A DNA stretch of 64,000 nt from Tyto alba (Eukaryota; Chordata; Aves; Strigiformes; Tytonidae), in the NCBI RefSeq assembly GCF_018691265.1, contig NW_024881324.1, positions 7,939,730 through 8,003,729 of the forward strand, in the 5' to 3' direction. This document shows positions 27,610 through 41,564 of the stretch, in pieces. How positions within the stretch are numbered: the stretch's first letter is position 1; each line of letters starts with the position of its first letter. Position numbers and translations under genes: made by a program. The notes under the pieces are model-generated. The model was not told the origin of the DNA and did no database searches. It was given only the letters and a program-made list of their open reading frames with translations.

Positions 27610-29658
27610 AGAGACATTATATTCGGACAAATTGAACAAATCCTAAAACATATAAATCCCTAACACTACAAGTACACTTTTCCCCAAAGTTATGAAGTAC
27701 TATAAAACCACACAGGTTTCTATTTTTCTTGCTTTTTGACATGATTGTTGTTGGATACTTAAAATTTATGAGTTCATGGATGAGTCAAACCTTGTAGTAT
27801 ACCACAACTGGAGATGATACCTCTTCTAACTAAATGTGCTTTATCACAAACAGTAAAACAATTACTTAGGAATAGTCATTTCTAGGAATTCTGAAAATAT
27901 TTTAGTTATAGTTGTTATCAAGTCTTTACAGAAAAGTGTGAAACATTTCCTTTAATCATTTAGTACATAGATCCATAACTCCATACACTTGAAAACTATA
28001 ATTTCGCTATGTTTTCTTCTTACATATGTGTCTCTATGTACATACACACACATATATATGCACTATTATAAAACGAGGGTCAAGAAAAACAGGAGCTTTA
28101 CATTTCCACATTTTCCCCTATGTTTGCAATAGGAATGAAACTGTAGATAGCACCTGCGCCATCTACAAAAATTGGACCAGCTTGACCTCAAATCCTCGAG
28201 AGACACAATAACCACTTACACTCTACTTTTCCCATAGGCATTTTTCATTGTTGCCAGAGTCAGTTTGCTCTAAAAATACGCTGTTAGGCCATATATTCAG
28301 TCTTCATGTAACAAACCCCTCTCCCTCTTACACTGCCTTGAAATTACTAAATCTTGTGCCTGACCCAAAAACCATACTTGCACTGTTCAACTCCTCCTTC
28401 TTAGTTTTTACCCTGCTATGCACAGGAAAATGAGTTTGCAGCTGTGGTGTTGACTAGACCTACTTATACACATAAACATTAACTATTTACTTTTGTGCCC
28501 TTCCAGTAGTTCAAAAAGTAGCCTAAACCATGCAACATACAAGCAAGCCTTACAGGACCTGATTCTATTTGTGGAATGGTAAATCATCAGTAATTCCGCT
28601 GAACTCAACTAATCAAGACATGTTAATTGCCACATCTAGAGTGCCATCAACTCACAACGGTGAAAAAGGGAGTTCAGGGTATTAAACATTTTGGAGGACT
28701 ATGTGTTAAACAGAAACCTTCCCAGAGTCATAGTACCTCCTTACAATGCTCATTCTGTTAACCCAAGAGAAAAAAAAAAAAAAAAAACCAAAACAAAAAA
28801 ACCCCAGTTAATTGTTTCACATTTTTTTTCTGGAGTTTGTGTTGGTGATTGAATATCCATTTCCTAATGGTTGGGAATAAAAGTCTGTCTTGATAGGTAA
28901 AGTCACATAAGCCAAATTCTCCAAGTGTAGCTACCACAGAGATGTGCATGAAGTTGGTCAGGCAATTTGTTAGGAGGACTAATGGGTTGGAAATGCGGTG
29001 CAGTGGTGGGAATGCTGAGAGGGAGGGTAAGCACAACAGAACATATCTAGAGAAGTCTGCAGCACCTTCAAAGTGTGGGCTAAGGTCTATGGCACACTGA
29101 AGTAAGTGCACCTAGAGAAAGGCAAACGTGTAGCTGGGTCCCTGGACGTAGTCATTCGCAGAAGCATCTCAGAGGGAGCTGCAACCATACGACAAGTAGA
29201 GTGGGCTTCTGTCTGGGGACAGTGTTTCGGGGATATGTTTTTAGCATGGTGAAAAAAAGATTTCTCATGTCGCAGAATGCAAAAATCTGTAACCATTGGC
29301 CTCCCACAAATATTTCTGCTCTAACAAAAACTGAAAAAAGCAATGGTAGCTTGACTTATTCTTCTTATAATATTAACTACCAAAGTGATTTCATTTGCTA
29401 TGAATGATAATGAATGATAAATAACAGATATTCCAAAGCATGAGTTGCTTTGGATGAAGAGATGCTGTACTTTGACCTGGAAGCTGCCTATTCTACTAAT
29501 TTCTTCTAGGGTGGATCCTGCAGCCTTAACTGACATGATCAAGCCAACAGAAAGCAAAGGGCTACTATTTGCATAGTGGGAGCAGCAGCAGGCACCAAGT
29601 TTGGCAATTTTGCTTTATCCCTTTCTACAACTCAGCCTTTTCAAATCAGCATGTATAT

Positions 29659-29664
29659 TTTATT
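29659..29664 (-). terminator. RNF182: Candidate proximal poly(A) signal (AATAAA) for RNF182
   Basis: A canonical AATAAA hexamer on the minus strand lies about 185 bases after the RNF182 stop codon. The sequence beyond it is only weakly GU-rich. Use of this site would give an unusually short 3' UTR, so a more distal site is also possible. Confidence 0.3.
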
Positions 29665-29847
29665 TCCATTATTTCACTTAAAAAAAGGAGTTGGGGGAAT
29701 CTAATCAAGTAGAAAAGAAGGACCATGTAACTAGGGTCACTGCTTCCACTTAGTGGGATGGAAAACAATAAAAATAAATAAGAATACAAAGACAGAATAA
29801 ATTAACTATGCTATGTGGCAATATGTCTTATTTTACTGCATTTGTTA

Positions 29848-30585
29848 TCAAGATGACATGCAGTCTAGAACTTCATGGCAAACACACTGGCAAAAGCCAT
29901 AAACCATGAGAATAACGAGGCTCGAAGGAACAAGGCTTACAAAGACAACCCCAAGGGTGACTTTCTTAGATACCAGTAAATAAATCCCTAAAGGCAAGGA
30001 ACTAAAGTACAGCAACCCTAGCAACCACACTAGCACCCTAATTGAGGTCTGGAAGAGCAAAGATGTGCAGTTCCACACTGTCCAGTTGTGGGACACAGTT
30101 GCAACAGAGTCAAAACTCGTAGGCCTGTAAAATTCCACCACAGGGGTTGAGTTCAGAGCCTGGGGACTTTCTCTTTGTACTTCCATGATTGTTATAACCA
30201 GGCAATTAGAAGAGGTGTGAGAAGGGCTAACCAGAGATGCCAACCTTTTGGGAGTCAGCAATAGTTCTGTTGGGTTGTCTGGTAGGCACTTCTTTCCCTT
30301 TCCCCCACAAGCTAAATTCAGAAGGATGTTGTTGTCATCAGGAAGACTACTAACCTCATCATCTGGCAGGCACGTTTCAAACCTGCAAAATGGGCATACT
30401 ATGACTCCTTGTGGGGAATCACCAAAGTCTATGATCTTGCAAAGGCATTTGGCACACACTCTGTGACAACACTCCAGCACTTTTGGTTTTCTCTGTCGCA
30501 GGTTATAGCGGTTGTAACAGATCTTGCACTCAAGCTCATCGGAGCTCTGGGTCTCCACAGACTCCTCTGGTAGTTGACTGGTCAT
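29848..30585 (-). CDS. RNF182: RNF182, RING-type E3 ubiquitin-protein ligase, complete coding sequence in one exon
   Basis: The 245-residue protein is recognisable along its whole length as RNF182; the human protein is 247 residues. A C3HC4 RING finger occupies about residues 20-68, with zinc ligands C20, C23, C39, H41, C44, C47, C64 and C67 all present. A conserved cysteine-containing middle region follows. Two hydrophobic segments at about 184-204 and 211-231 form a C-terminal membrane hairpin, followed by a short Cys-rich tail ending CMSS. Family knowledge: RNF182 is a membrane-associated, brain-enriched ligase reported to ubiquitinate the V-ATPase subunit ATP6V0C and to restrain TLR/NF-kB signalling by promoting p65 turnover. 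The ATG at 30585 is chosen because it aligns with the human start (MxSQ). The frame stays open four codons upstream only to a TTG, with no ATG. The stop is TGA at 29848-29850. There is no frameshift and no missing key residue. No other gene is adjacent. The C-terminal two residues differ from the longer mammalian tail. Confidence 0.97.
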   Translation of the reverse strand: MTSQLPEESVETQSSDELECKICYNRYNLRQRKPKVLECCHRVCAKCLCKIIDFGDSPQGVIVCPFCRFETCLPDDEVSSLPDDNNILLNLACGGKGKKCLPDNPTELLLTPKRLASLVSPSHTSSNCLVITIMEVQRESPQALNSTPVVEFYRPTSFDSVATVSHNWTVWNCTSLLFQTSIRVLVWLLGLLYFSSLPLGIYLLVSKKVTLGVVFVSLVPSSLVILMVYGFCQCVCHEVLDCMSS

Positions 30586-30640
30586 TTCTTCTGGCAATTT
30601 TTAGACTCGTGGAAAGAGAAGTCAAGGGACAAAGAGGTTA
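30586..30640 (-). promoter_or_regulatory. RNF182: Candidate 3' splice site(s) for the RNF182 coding exon
   Basis: Reading the minus strand towards the start codon, a pyrimidine-rich stretch (about 30610-30632) precedes two possible acceptor AGs. One follows the tract closely and would start the exon at 30605. The other (TTGCCAG) would start it at 30590, five bases before the ATG. Either leaves a very short untranslated leader in this exon. This fits the known RNF182 architecture, with 5' untranslated exons upstream and the coding region in the last exon. RNA evidence is needed to choose between them. Confidence 0.45.
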
Positions 30641-33600
30641 CTTGGATTTTAGAACTTTTTCCTGATGATCTCACCCATCTCTGGAAAAGAGCAGATGACG
30701 TGAACGAAAAGCATCAGTAGGCATCATCCATTTTCAGCTTCTGCTAGGGACTGTGCACTGCATGTCCTTTACTCTGAGCCAGGCATCCATCTGAAAAAGA
30801 CGATGTGGAATATTTGTGGAAGAAAAGAAAGAGCTGTAGCAGGTGAAATATACAAATTCCACTTTTTACATGCTTAGCTTCCTTTGCTAAAAATACTGCT
30901 AAGGAAGTTTTTTCTGTGTCATATGGGGCCTATATAGCAGTCATGCTGATAAAACTTAGTATCAGGCTGCACACATTTTTTTTAGGCTTGTAACTTTGGC
31001 TGGCTCAGCCCATGAAGTTCTCAGCAGAAGCTGCAATCTAATCACTGATCTGTGACCATTTGTTTAAACCCTAGCTTCCTCAGGAAATGAGACCTGACCC
31101 CTGGAGCTTTTCATCTTTTTCGATAAATTGTGAACCTGCTGTCCAATTTCAAACAAATCGGCAGAGGGACAGCAGTATAGAAGATAAGTTTCTAAAAGGG
31201 TAGTGAACACTGGCAGTTGGGTAGAGGAGAGGGAGAGGTATTGGTAATAACTACCATTTATCCTGGAGAGCATGCTGCCTGTTTCACACTCAGAGGGGAG
31301 GGAAACACAGGGGGAAGCTGGTGATACTCTGGGGAAATCGAAAGTTTTAGGTTGTGAAGTGGGTATGGAAGGCGGCTGGGGTTATTGTAAAGAGTTATGT
31401 GGCGACCTAGGTCAAATTTGGAAAAGATCAGGCTGTATTAATGAGGCACAGCTCACTTCTCTGTCTCCACCTAGCTGCTGAACACAGATTACAAAAATGA
31501 GGGTTCTTTAGCTTGGAACAAATGTCTCTTTTACCATGTGGATGCTAGGGTGAAGGCTACGGTGTCTCTCAAGGGCACTCACCAGATGCACCGGCCTTTG
31601 AGTGCTGCATGGCTGCAACAGCCCTTTCACACCTCAGCTACGGAGAGGCCCGCGGCACGCCATCAGCCTTGCTTAAAAAAAGGTATTGTCATAGCTTGTA
31701 ACCGTGCACTTTCACAACTTTAAGAAACAGTCCATGTATTATGAACAAAACATTAACCAGGACTACGTACCCTGGTGGCCAATAATTACCAGCATTTACA
31801 AAACCAGTTCTATCTGCCTGCCAGAAGATAAAAACTTCCAGATTCGGGCATACAATTGCTCACAGAGATGAGTGCAGCGTTGAATTTTGGAGGCTTTCAA
31901 ACTCTTTCTTTCATTGCTAGAGTAGCAAGGACCTTGCCTCAGTCAAATGACAGGGGTCAGCACTTGTGTCCAGCTCTCCATTGTATTATCAATAAATATC
32001 AGGCACACAGAACATGAACAAAGTGGCCTATTTCAATAAACTTGTTTCTTGACTATCACTTTTAGTAAATGATTCCTTTCCCTATTCCTTGGGAAGTTTT
32101 TACTCGCTCCTAGCATTCAGATCTTGGTATCCCTTTTTTGAGAACAAGGCAGGAAGTTCTCTCTTTTAAGCAATGTGCTCCTTCTGTCAATACATTTTAC
32201 CTGCCAACCATCAGGTACAGTGAAGTCTCTTTCATGGGCCTCTTGTTCCTAATGTGCCTCAAGGATTTTCCACTCTCTCTCTTAACTTTCTGCACAATGT
32301 AGCTTGTATAAGTAACATAATTCCTAAAACTCACCTCCTGGATTTTAAAACAAAGACGTTATACTTCAGACAAGGCAGTAATGAAAAAAACGTGACAACA
32401 TAGTGAAGAAAAAACCCCATATTTATCTAAGAATCTTTAACAGACATGGCTCCCTCCCTTCAATTTTCATAACTCTTTTCCTGCCTCTTCCAACTTATTT
32501 AGTGCTTTAAAAGTTTTAATCTCTGCCTCACTGTTGTTTTTATTATTTGTACCATGACTGTATCTGTGGTGTATTGTTAGGCAAGGCAAATGTGAGAAGG
32601 TTGATCCATAACTTTCAGAGTGTATAAGCTAAACATCTTGTAAGAGAGAAAAAGTACATCTTTTACAGATCTTATAACCTATCCTTTATACTTCATTACA
32701 CTGTGTGCTTTTGTGCTTTCTTATTTATTTCTACTACTCTTTCTACTTCAATCCAAATATCATCTTCTAGATGACTTTTAAGCATATATAATTGTAGTGA
32801 GAGGCTAACCTTCTAAAGGATGAAGAAACCACAAAACAGACCTAAAAAAGTCAAATGCCAGCCTCCAGGAAGGCCAAGCACCGCTGAACAGTTAAGAAGC
32901 CAGACAAAACAAGTGATGGTTTTGAAACTTTACATCTTGAGTACCATTCGCCTTCTGTACTTGAGGTGAATTGGGATTACTAATACGTTCATGCTTCACA
33001 GCTAAGGCTGGCAAATGCTGTCCTATGACATAAAAATAGATTTCTGATTAACCAAAAATCTTCCAGAAAATGTCTTTGCTTCCTATAGAAAACTGTGACC
33101 TTTCTCTGAAAACTCCCAACTAGAAAATCTTTGTATTTTAGTGTTTACCTTTCTAATTAATATTTCCAGGTTTTCACAAAAAAACAGCCCACTTTCCAAC
33201 CAATTCTATTCAGACATGGGTCACTTCTGCCTGAATCAATTTTCAAACTGAAAGGATTTTCCTGATTCTATCCCCTTTAAGTGGCCAAATTTAACATTAA
33301 CACAAGTACTAACGAATCCCTAGGACTAGCAATGTCCCAATTGCTAAACTGGGACTATTAGCTTCATTTCCAGAACGCAATGATCCTATTGTAGTTTCTG
33401 TCATGAGCTACTCTACAAATTATTTTCAAACTTTTTTTCTTTAATGTACTGAACAAGAAAGAGCTACTTTCATCATCTTTTTCTCTTCAGAGTCTCTTCA
33501 AAATATATCCATCAGTAATAAATCATCATTGACCGTTTTTTCTGTGGCTAAGTTTAGATGTTGAATTTCTCCTTATGTGTTCTAGTGTGATTATTGCTTA

Positions 33601-36014
33601 CTACTATTCTTTATTTATACATCTTTTCCTTTGAAAATTAAAATTTAATCACTAATTCCTATTAATGTTACTCATACATTTTTTACCTTCTCAGCTCTAT
33701 GTTGGTTTTAGATGCTTCCACTGCCTTTTTTGCTTTCCTGATTTCTTAGGGAATTTTCTATTTTTCCTTCTCAATACCCACTTTCCTGCTCATTTTTTCT
33801 CTGCTGAGAACTGACAACTTTTTTGAGCTTAATTAATGCTGCCCTGCATATACATATACTAAAAAGTTCTCTGATCAGAAACTTAATAAAAATATAAGAA
33901 AACTGGTAATTTTTTAAAAATTTTACTTTAAATTAGTCCTATTTCTTGAGAAAATTAGACATTTCTTGAGAAATGGCCAGCTACTCCTTCAAGCAACCTC
34001 TACTCCATGTCAAAGATTTTCTAGCTTGTCAAAATACAAACTACTAGACACGTACAACGATAACAGCATCCACTGCAGTTTATCCAAGAAACAGCACATC
34101 TGTTATACTGGGACAAGCCCTTGTCTTTCGTAAGAGTTCTGTCCAAGCACTGCAGGACTGAATCCAGGATTCCTGTTCACATCATGTTCCTGCTGCTGCT
34201 TGAGCTCTGACACCCTCTCTTCCCTTTCCTGGTGTCACTTGTCCTGTACCTTGCAGACTCCTCTACCTGACCTTTTTACTAGAAAGGGAGAAAAGCTGAA
34301 GAGCGAGAGGCATCTTCTGGATGGCAGATCGCCAGCCTCCAGCTGACTGCTGGAGGGCAGTCCCAGAAGCAGGGGGAATATCCTCCCTTGCCATCAAGAG
34401 GAGGCCACCCACAGAACCACAATGAATAAATCATCACAAGCTCTTGTGTGTGACCCCAGGCATGGCCGGACAGAGTGCAGCGGGCTACACCAGCCCAAAC
34501 AGGCCACTCTCCACCCATCAGTTCTCTACTAATCACTGCTGGGTTGCAGACTGCGGATTGCAGGCTTTCATCCCAGGCGTGGAAGAAAGGTGAATGGGTT
34601 GTGCAACACGCTGTGGCCCCTCTTTCCACTCCTCTGCCAAACGCTGGGTAGACAAAGTGTTCTTACGAGAGGCCAGAAGAAATCAGCAGTAGATGAAACT
34701 CTCAATATTGGACCTCAGTCATGCTGACAGGGCAAAGTAGATGGGAAATTTGTGCTTCTCCACCCTAAAGGTAGATCATCCTTGCCCAGTTTATCAAACC
34801 AACCTTTTATCATTCATCTCTCGCACTCCTTTTCTGTGAAGGAAATTTGCCAGTATTTCACATATAACCTAAAACAAATACATGAAGTCAGTAATCAAAT
34901 TCCATAAGATATCATCCATGGAGCTACCCAACATGTAATGTTTTCAAAGGTTTTTAAAGTTTCCTCTAAATGCAAGCCAAGTGTCTTTAAGGAATAAGAG
35001 AAAAAAAAAAATAGAGAGATAAATAAATACAGAGAAACTTACTTTCCAAGAAAAAGAATTTCTTGCAAAGGTTCACTTGCAGGGAACGCAAGAAACACCT
35101 TTCTTCTCCACACAGGCAAAAACTGGTGGAAAGGAGGAAAACAAAATGAGTAGAGCAGGAATACAGCTGGGAGACTTTTCAGTCTGTTTTCTCTGACAGA
35201 GAGGAAGTAGTCCAATTTCTCTTACCATATCCATATGTTAAGATTTCTGCTTAGAGAAATATATTGGGTAAATCCCATTTACTAAAATTATTTCTGTAAA
35301 ATAATCCAGTTATCTTTACAGATCTGTTGTTGATTTCAAGCCTCTTTCAATATTATGTGCTAAACACTCTGAAGTGCTATCTCTTCTAGCAACCACATAT
35401 TCACAACTGTTAGCAATTCACTCAAAAAGAGAAAACCAAAACACCCAAAAGCAAGGCAGCTAAAGAGATAAACTGTGCTTTGAAAGAAGAGTTTAAAAAA
35501 CATATTGCAATACTTTCCTTCGCCAATCTCATAGAAGCTCTTTGATCACTTCTACTTTTCCAAACAAACTGCAGTCTCTTCTCTAGCACAGACCAGAAAG
35601 CAGCCATCTCCGGTGGCCCACTGCATTCACGTTCGAGCAGCTTTGCTGCATTCTGACTCAGCAGGAAATGACCATCACACTAGATTTTTCCAGTTGTGCT
35701 AAGCACAATGCAAAAAAAAAAAAAAACCAACAAAAAAAACCAAGCCAAAAAACCCCAAACCCAAAGTGCTTTACTAATCTGACGTTTGAATAGACTATGT
35801 TCAAAGTGCCAGCAGCTATCACGTGTTCAACCCATTTCACGCCACATTTCTGCTAACAGTGGATGGGTTTTAACAATGGGCATTTCCCTGTCAACCCTAA
35901 TCAGTGCGAGACTTTGCACAAGGGCTACAGAATGTGGCGTACTGATCCATGCTCGATTTACGGTCAGCTGTATAAACTGCTATGAAAAAGGACCCAGTTC
36001 TTTTCACAAAAACA

Positions 36015-36096
36015 TAGTTTTCAATGGGATAGGTAATGAGGTTATTTCTCAAACCTAGTTTTCAATGGGATAGGTAATGAGGTTATTTCTCAAACC
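36015..36096. repeat. Perfect 41-bp tandem duplication
   Basis: The 41 bases from TAGTTTTCAATGGGATAGG to TTTCTCAAACC (36015-36055) are repeated immediately and without mismatch at 36056-36096. This is a recent small duplication in the inferred RNF182 intron, or possibly an assembly artefact. Confidence 0.95.
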
Positions 36097-39000
36097 TGCA
36101 ACATATACAGCAAACATTTGCGTATTACTGACTGCTTCACAAGGAACTAATAGCAAATACAAGCATTTTTATCATTAGTTATTATAATACTTTGAGTCCT
36201 TGCCTGATCTCTCCCAAGCCTCTACAATAATATCACAAAAACACAAAAGACAGAAAATCATAGCTTTTCATATTCAAAGCAGAGTTCATGGTTCTCTGAT
36301 TTAGTATAAGAAGTCATGTAATATTAATGTGGCATCTTATAAATATATATATAAAAAATAAATCAACAGTTAACTTTTTTTATTATTATTATTTCCTCCC
36401 GTGGTAAGTAAGCAGGGATATTTTCGTCTAACACAGGGTTCACTTTATTCAATACTGTGACACTGGCTCTTTGGGTACTTTCTACATCCTTTGCATGTGC
36501 ATATTCAATATCACCAGACTCCATTTCCTCTTAACAATATAATTTGCAATACTTTTTTGTTATTCCAGTAACTCACATTATGTGTCAGGTAGTAGTGGAA
36601 AATGGTATGAATCCACACTGAATGCCTTACTGAAACCCTACTATCCTCAATGACTTTCCTTCTAGCTAGAGGCTGCTACAGTTCATTAATATGAACCTTA
36701 AAACTGCCTATGGTGTAGAAAAAAGTTTTATTAGTTAGGCTTGTAGACACAAAGCAAAACTCTTCCAATATTTCTTAAGAAAGACTTTTCCCTCATATAT
36801 AATTCACGAGCTATTTATACAGTAATATGCCGAATGACTACTTAATGTGACATACGGTTGTGGGTTGCTTTGTAGATGTTTTAAGAATAAAACTAATAAA
36901 GGGCAAAGGATCTGATCTCTGAATAGCTGTCTTGATCTAAACAGACTATTAATTACACTAAATCAATAAGTAAAAAGAGGTAGCTTGAAATTTGTAGCTA
37001 AAATGGTAACATTTAATTTTGGAAATAGGTTAGTTAAACAGAATTCATTCCTTTTAAAATGATTTTTAATTGTTTCACAACCTGCTTACTTGGGCATTTT
37101 CTCTTGTACTGTTTTCTCACTGCCAATGGCTTTTCCTTTATGACTCTGAAACCAAGAAATTATCAACTCCAATTAGAATATATTTCATGCTAGAATTCAT
37201 GACTTCACTATTATTTTATGGAACGGTCAGACATTCTCCTCATTGATAGTAGTGGTGTTTTTTGGCAGCATTCTCAAGTAAGATGGAGTTCTGCTTCTCT
37301 GCTTTAGTGTTTGTGTCCTTTAGAAGCTCTTCAGAGAATTGAACAGACTGTAGGACACTTATTCTAGAATATGACTTGAAAAGATATAAAATGATAAATA
37401 AATAAAAAGCTTCCCAGTATTTCTTAATATAGGCATAAATGTTTAATCACATGACCTACAGATATGTCTAGCATTTATCTTTAAATTAGGCATTATGAAA
37501 AGCCAATGATTTTGTATTAGGTTTCAGAATACATGAAGATAGCACCATAGAAGCTTACCTCCCTGTTTTGCTCGCTATTGTATGCTTGAAAGTAAGTAAT
37601 TAAAATAAGTCCAGAAATACAAGCAAATAACTTTTTATTTTTTTAATAGAAATTAATGTTGCACTAGAAGTGACATAAAATATAAGATCCCCAACATATG
37701 ACAGAATTCTCTTTCAATGTCATATAATTGGCAGGGACCAGGTGAGACAAAATGACAGAAAATTAATCTTGATTACATCATTCAGTGAAAAATTCTTCTT
37801 CACACATGGGAATCATTTTAATGTATTATAATAAGTTCCAATTAACCTTCAAAATAAGATTTAAATAGAAAGTAAGTGTTGCATTCGCTTTGTCCTAACA
37901 GAGATGAAAATAATCCCAGGAATAGACTAGAAATGAAGCTGTACTTCTTGCTTTTTCTACTGTAATTAAGTGTAATCCATCTAATACTCAAGTGTGTTTA
38001 ACTTGGTTCATTCTGTTTTAGACATTTTTGATGATATAACTATATATAAGCATTTTACTATATTGTCTATTTTATCTCAATAGGTTAGTGCAAACAGAAA
38101 ATAAAAAGGGTGGAGGATTATACAGGGCAGTACTGATACTGAAGTTTACATATTGTTCACATATATTTGGTAACAAGGTTTTTGTCTTTAATTACTGATC
38201 AGAATTTGCATGTTATCATACGTGGAAAGGAAAATAGTAAAAAACAGCCACAGTTACCTCAGTCACAGAATGTTTCAAAATCATATGTCAAAAAAACCCA
38301 AATCCAATATAGATTTCCATTTATAAACAACTTTTCCAGACCTTGTCTTCCACCAGCATATCCTTTCTGAAAAGCTGGCAACCAAAATCTAATCTAGCTG
38401 ATGTTGCAGATAGTCTCAACAGTTTGAAAAGGGAGGTATCTGAGGAAACAATACTTTAACCTGGATATACCAAACTATAATTTTAGTATTTAATTTAGTT
38501 TACTTAAAGCACACATCTAAAAATAATTACTGCTGGTATCAAAATTATTTTTATTTTGGCAGTATAATAACAGTTGTCGTATATTCCCTCCTCTCCATTA
38601 TATAAGACTAGAATTGCAATGATGTAACAGAAAAAAATTGTTTACAAATCTTATTGATGTACTTATAAAAGAGTAAACACACAAAACCCCAGATGTTATG
38701 AAAAATATAATACTAGTAGATCTTGTTGACATGTGGTAAATTTACTTTATACGTCTTCAACTGCGTTCATGGGAACTGAGTGATCCCAACAGACAAGAGT
38801 TAACTTTGACTATAACATGTATTGCCCTCTTACAAAATATTTGCAGGGAAAAGTCCATTAGGTCTGATTTATACACAAAGGAAATAATTTAGAAGTGTAC
38901 CAAATTTGTTTCTAACTGCATATTTTTTTCCAAGCACTTGTTACTATTGCCCTGCACCAAAGAGCCTTATTTTTAGCTAAATTTCAGAAGTATTCTTCTT

Positions 39001-41564
39001 TGGCAATCCAAGTTTCCTCAAATAACAACAAAGAACTTCCTAGGTTTTTATACTAACTATAAACAAATTTCAATTTATAACCTCTATGGCCTTAAGAAAA
39101 TACAGAAGAAAATTATCTGTTAGTAGTTTGGGTTTTTTTTTTTTTTTATGAGTGCTTCTGCTGAAAATGAAGCAGCAACACAACAACTCTACTTCTGACT
39201 AGCAGGGCTTCACAGTTGCATGGCTGTTGCATGCAAATTATAAAACTACAAAGAGCAGTTACTGCATACACACTCATCATTCCAGACACAAGTACATGAC
39301 ATAAAATTGTATGTATTTAAAAAGTGGATGATAGGAGTTAAATTAATTTGTGTCAAATAGTATGCACAGCTTTTATTTTATGCCATTAAGGAATACAGGA
39401 ATCTTCTTAAAGAAGAGAAGCTTTAAGTATTAGTCTGGAGGTATCTCTGTAACTACTGTGAATGATCTGGGACTGTCAGAGCTCCATAAAGTGCTACACC
39501 AATAGTCTCAGAATCACTGGAGTGTTCTGGTGAGATTTATTTATTAAAGCAAATTATAAGCAGATTAATGCTTATAAAGGACTTAAAACTTCAGGGAGAC
39601 TGATATGAATTGCTCTGCTTTTAACATGTTATTTAGCAGTGAAACGTGGTATTTTTTTCACCCACTGTGAACTGTCAGTGAAAGAGTTTAAGTGCTACTG
39701 GATGGAGTATTTCAAGAGAAGGAAGGAAAGAATGCTCATGGGCAGAGACTCTATATACAGCAATAATACAGAGACTACACTCTGCAAGGAACCACTTCGG
39801 TACAATTGCTTTCCCAAGAGAAATCCTCTCCATTTGTAGACTCAGTGTCTCCTTGAGAGATAGCTTTGAAGAGTTAGCCCTCACCAGACCTCAGACTTTG
39901 GGTCAAGTTTTTCTCAGTAGGCAAAAGGAAAATGGACTCTACTTACTCTGTATATGTCATCCCACCCTACATCATTCCTAAAGTACACAGGAATCTGCTG
40001 AGGGTGAGCTGAAATATGATATCCTCTAGGTATTTCTGAAGGCACCATGGTCACCAGGGGTTGCCCTGAGACTAGTGATACTTCTGGGAGCATGTTCAGG
40101 CCTGGAGCACCTTTCAGACTGGGTAAGAGGAGCAGAAAGTTGCAGGCAATTTGTCCATAGCACGTATCAAAACCCAGTTAAGAATGCTGTGTACCTCCTC
40201 ACATGAGTTTCTGATAGAAATATACCACCACAGTGGCAGCTAATCCAGTCAAGTCTAAATCTGATCAATATGAACCTGCAAAGTAGTTGGAAAATGTGTT
40301 TCAGCAAGAATTGCCTAACTCTATTTTGGGACAAGGACAACTTGAACCTTCCAGATTTTCCATCGTCCAAAAGAGTTACACTCGTCAAGTCTTACAGACT
40401 CAATGGAGGGTATGCAATTGTCTTTGCTTTGAGCAGAGCTACAGCATTTTGATGTCCTTTGTAACTACAACAATTAAAAGGTTAAACTAAATAAAAATGT
40501 TTGAAGTGTGCCAGTTGAGCATATTTAAAACACAAAATCCAGGAGAGGAAAGCGTTGCTTCAGAAGTTTTGAAAGTAATCAAGGCATATTCAGAAACACA
40601 GCTTGCATATTAAACTAATTAGAAAGAAATGAAAAAACCATGACCACAAAACAGATAAAAAGAACATAAAATGGAATTCTAAAGGTTTGAAAAGCAATAC
40701 AGTCCATAGAGAGTCATTACACTTGCCTATTTACCTGGTCTAGTGTAAATTAATAACTGAGTCCAGGTACTGGTATTTTTTTAACTGGTAATAATGAATG
40801 TCTAAGTGTTTTGCATGATATAGTACAAGGCTAGAAAAACTAGAAAATAGAACACTAAGAAGTTCTGAATTTCACTTAATGCAATATAAATCCCAACATC
40901 AACACAGCAGCTTTTCAGTAAGTATTCCCAAGGATATCAGTTTTTCTATACGGTATCACAAATGAGCAGCTTGGCTCATTCTTATGGAATAAAGCAGGAA
41001 ATTAAAAACATCATTGCCTTCTACTAACTACAGATTTTTTGATAGAACAGAAACATAACCAAGAGCATCTTAAAATACCAAATGTTTTAAATGACAGTTT
41101 TCTTTAAAATATTTTAATTAATGAATCTTCTCTGCTCTGCTTTTACTTAAGCAAGTGAAAAGGAGGCTTCTAAATGTTCTACTACATAAGTCTCTTCTAA
41201 AAAGGGATACTGGAAAGATGCATTAGTAAGTGACCTTACTTACTAGACATTAGGGGATAACACATATTTCACTATGTCTTTATTTCCAGTGTCCTAAATG
41301 CATACAATTTGCAAAGAACTGAAGATCTAGAAAAAAAAGACTATAGAAATGTACTATTTGAAGTGAAGAATAATTAGTTTTTATTTATGCTATTACTCTT
41401 CCATGGAAAGCTCCATGCTTGAAGCACCAGTACAGCATACTGCTGTTTGTTAGCCTACTAGACCACAGTTTATAAAGTTACAAGTATTGCACTAATAAAA
41501 GTACAATACAGTGTAAAAATTGCAACTATAAAAGGCAGCATAGCATCCACTGTGAACTTATGAC

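Larger units (their letters stand above)
20733..29658. other. Gene-free interval downstream of RNF182
   Basis: The interval contains old LINE pieces, the poly(A)-tailed segment and homopolymer runs (T at about 25178, A at about 28770). Its right part may belong to the RNF182 3' UTR if a distal poly(A) signal is used. No other coding sequence is supported. A full CRE palindrome TGACGTCA occurs at 25049-25056. Confidence 0.55.

Noticed and set aside
28758..29111. 117-codon minus-strand frame downstream of RNF182
   Set aside because: Possible 3' UTR sequence; ends in a homopolymer-derived Phe run and shows no family similarity.
29758..29790. AATAAA hexamers just after the RNF182 stop
   Set aside because: They are on the plus strand and cannot serve the minus-strand transcript.
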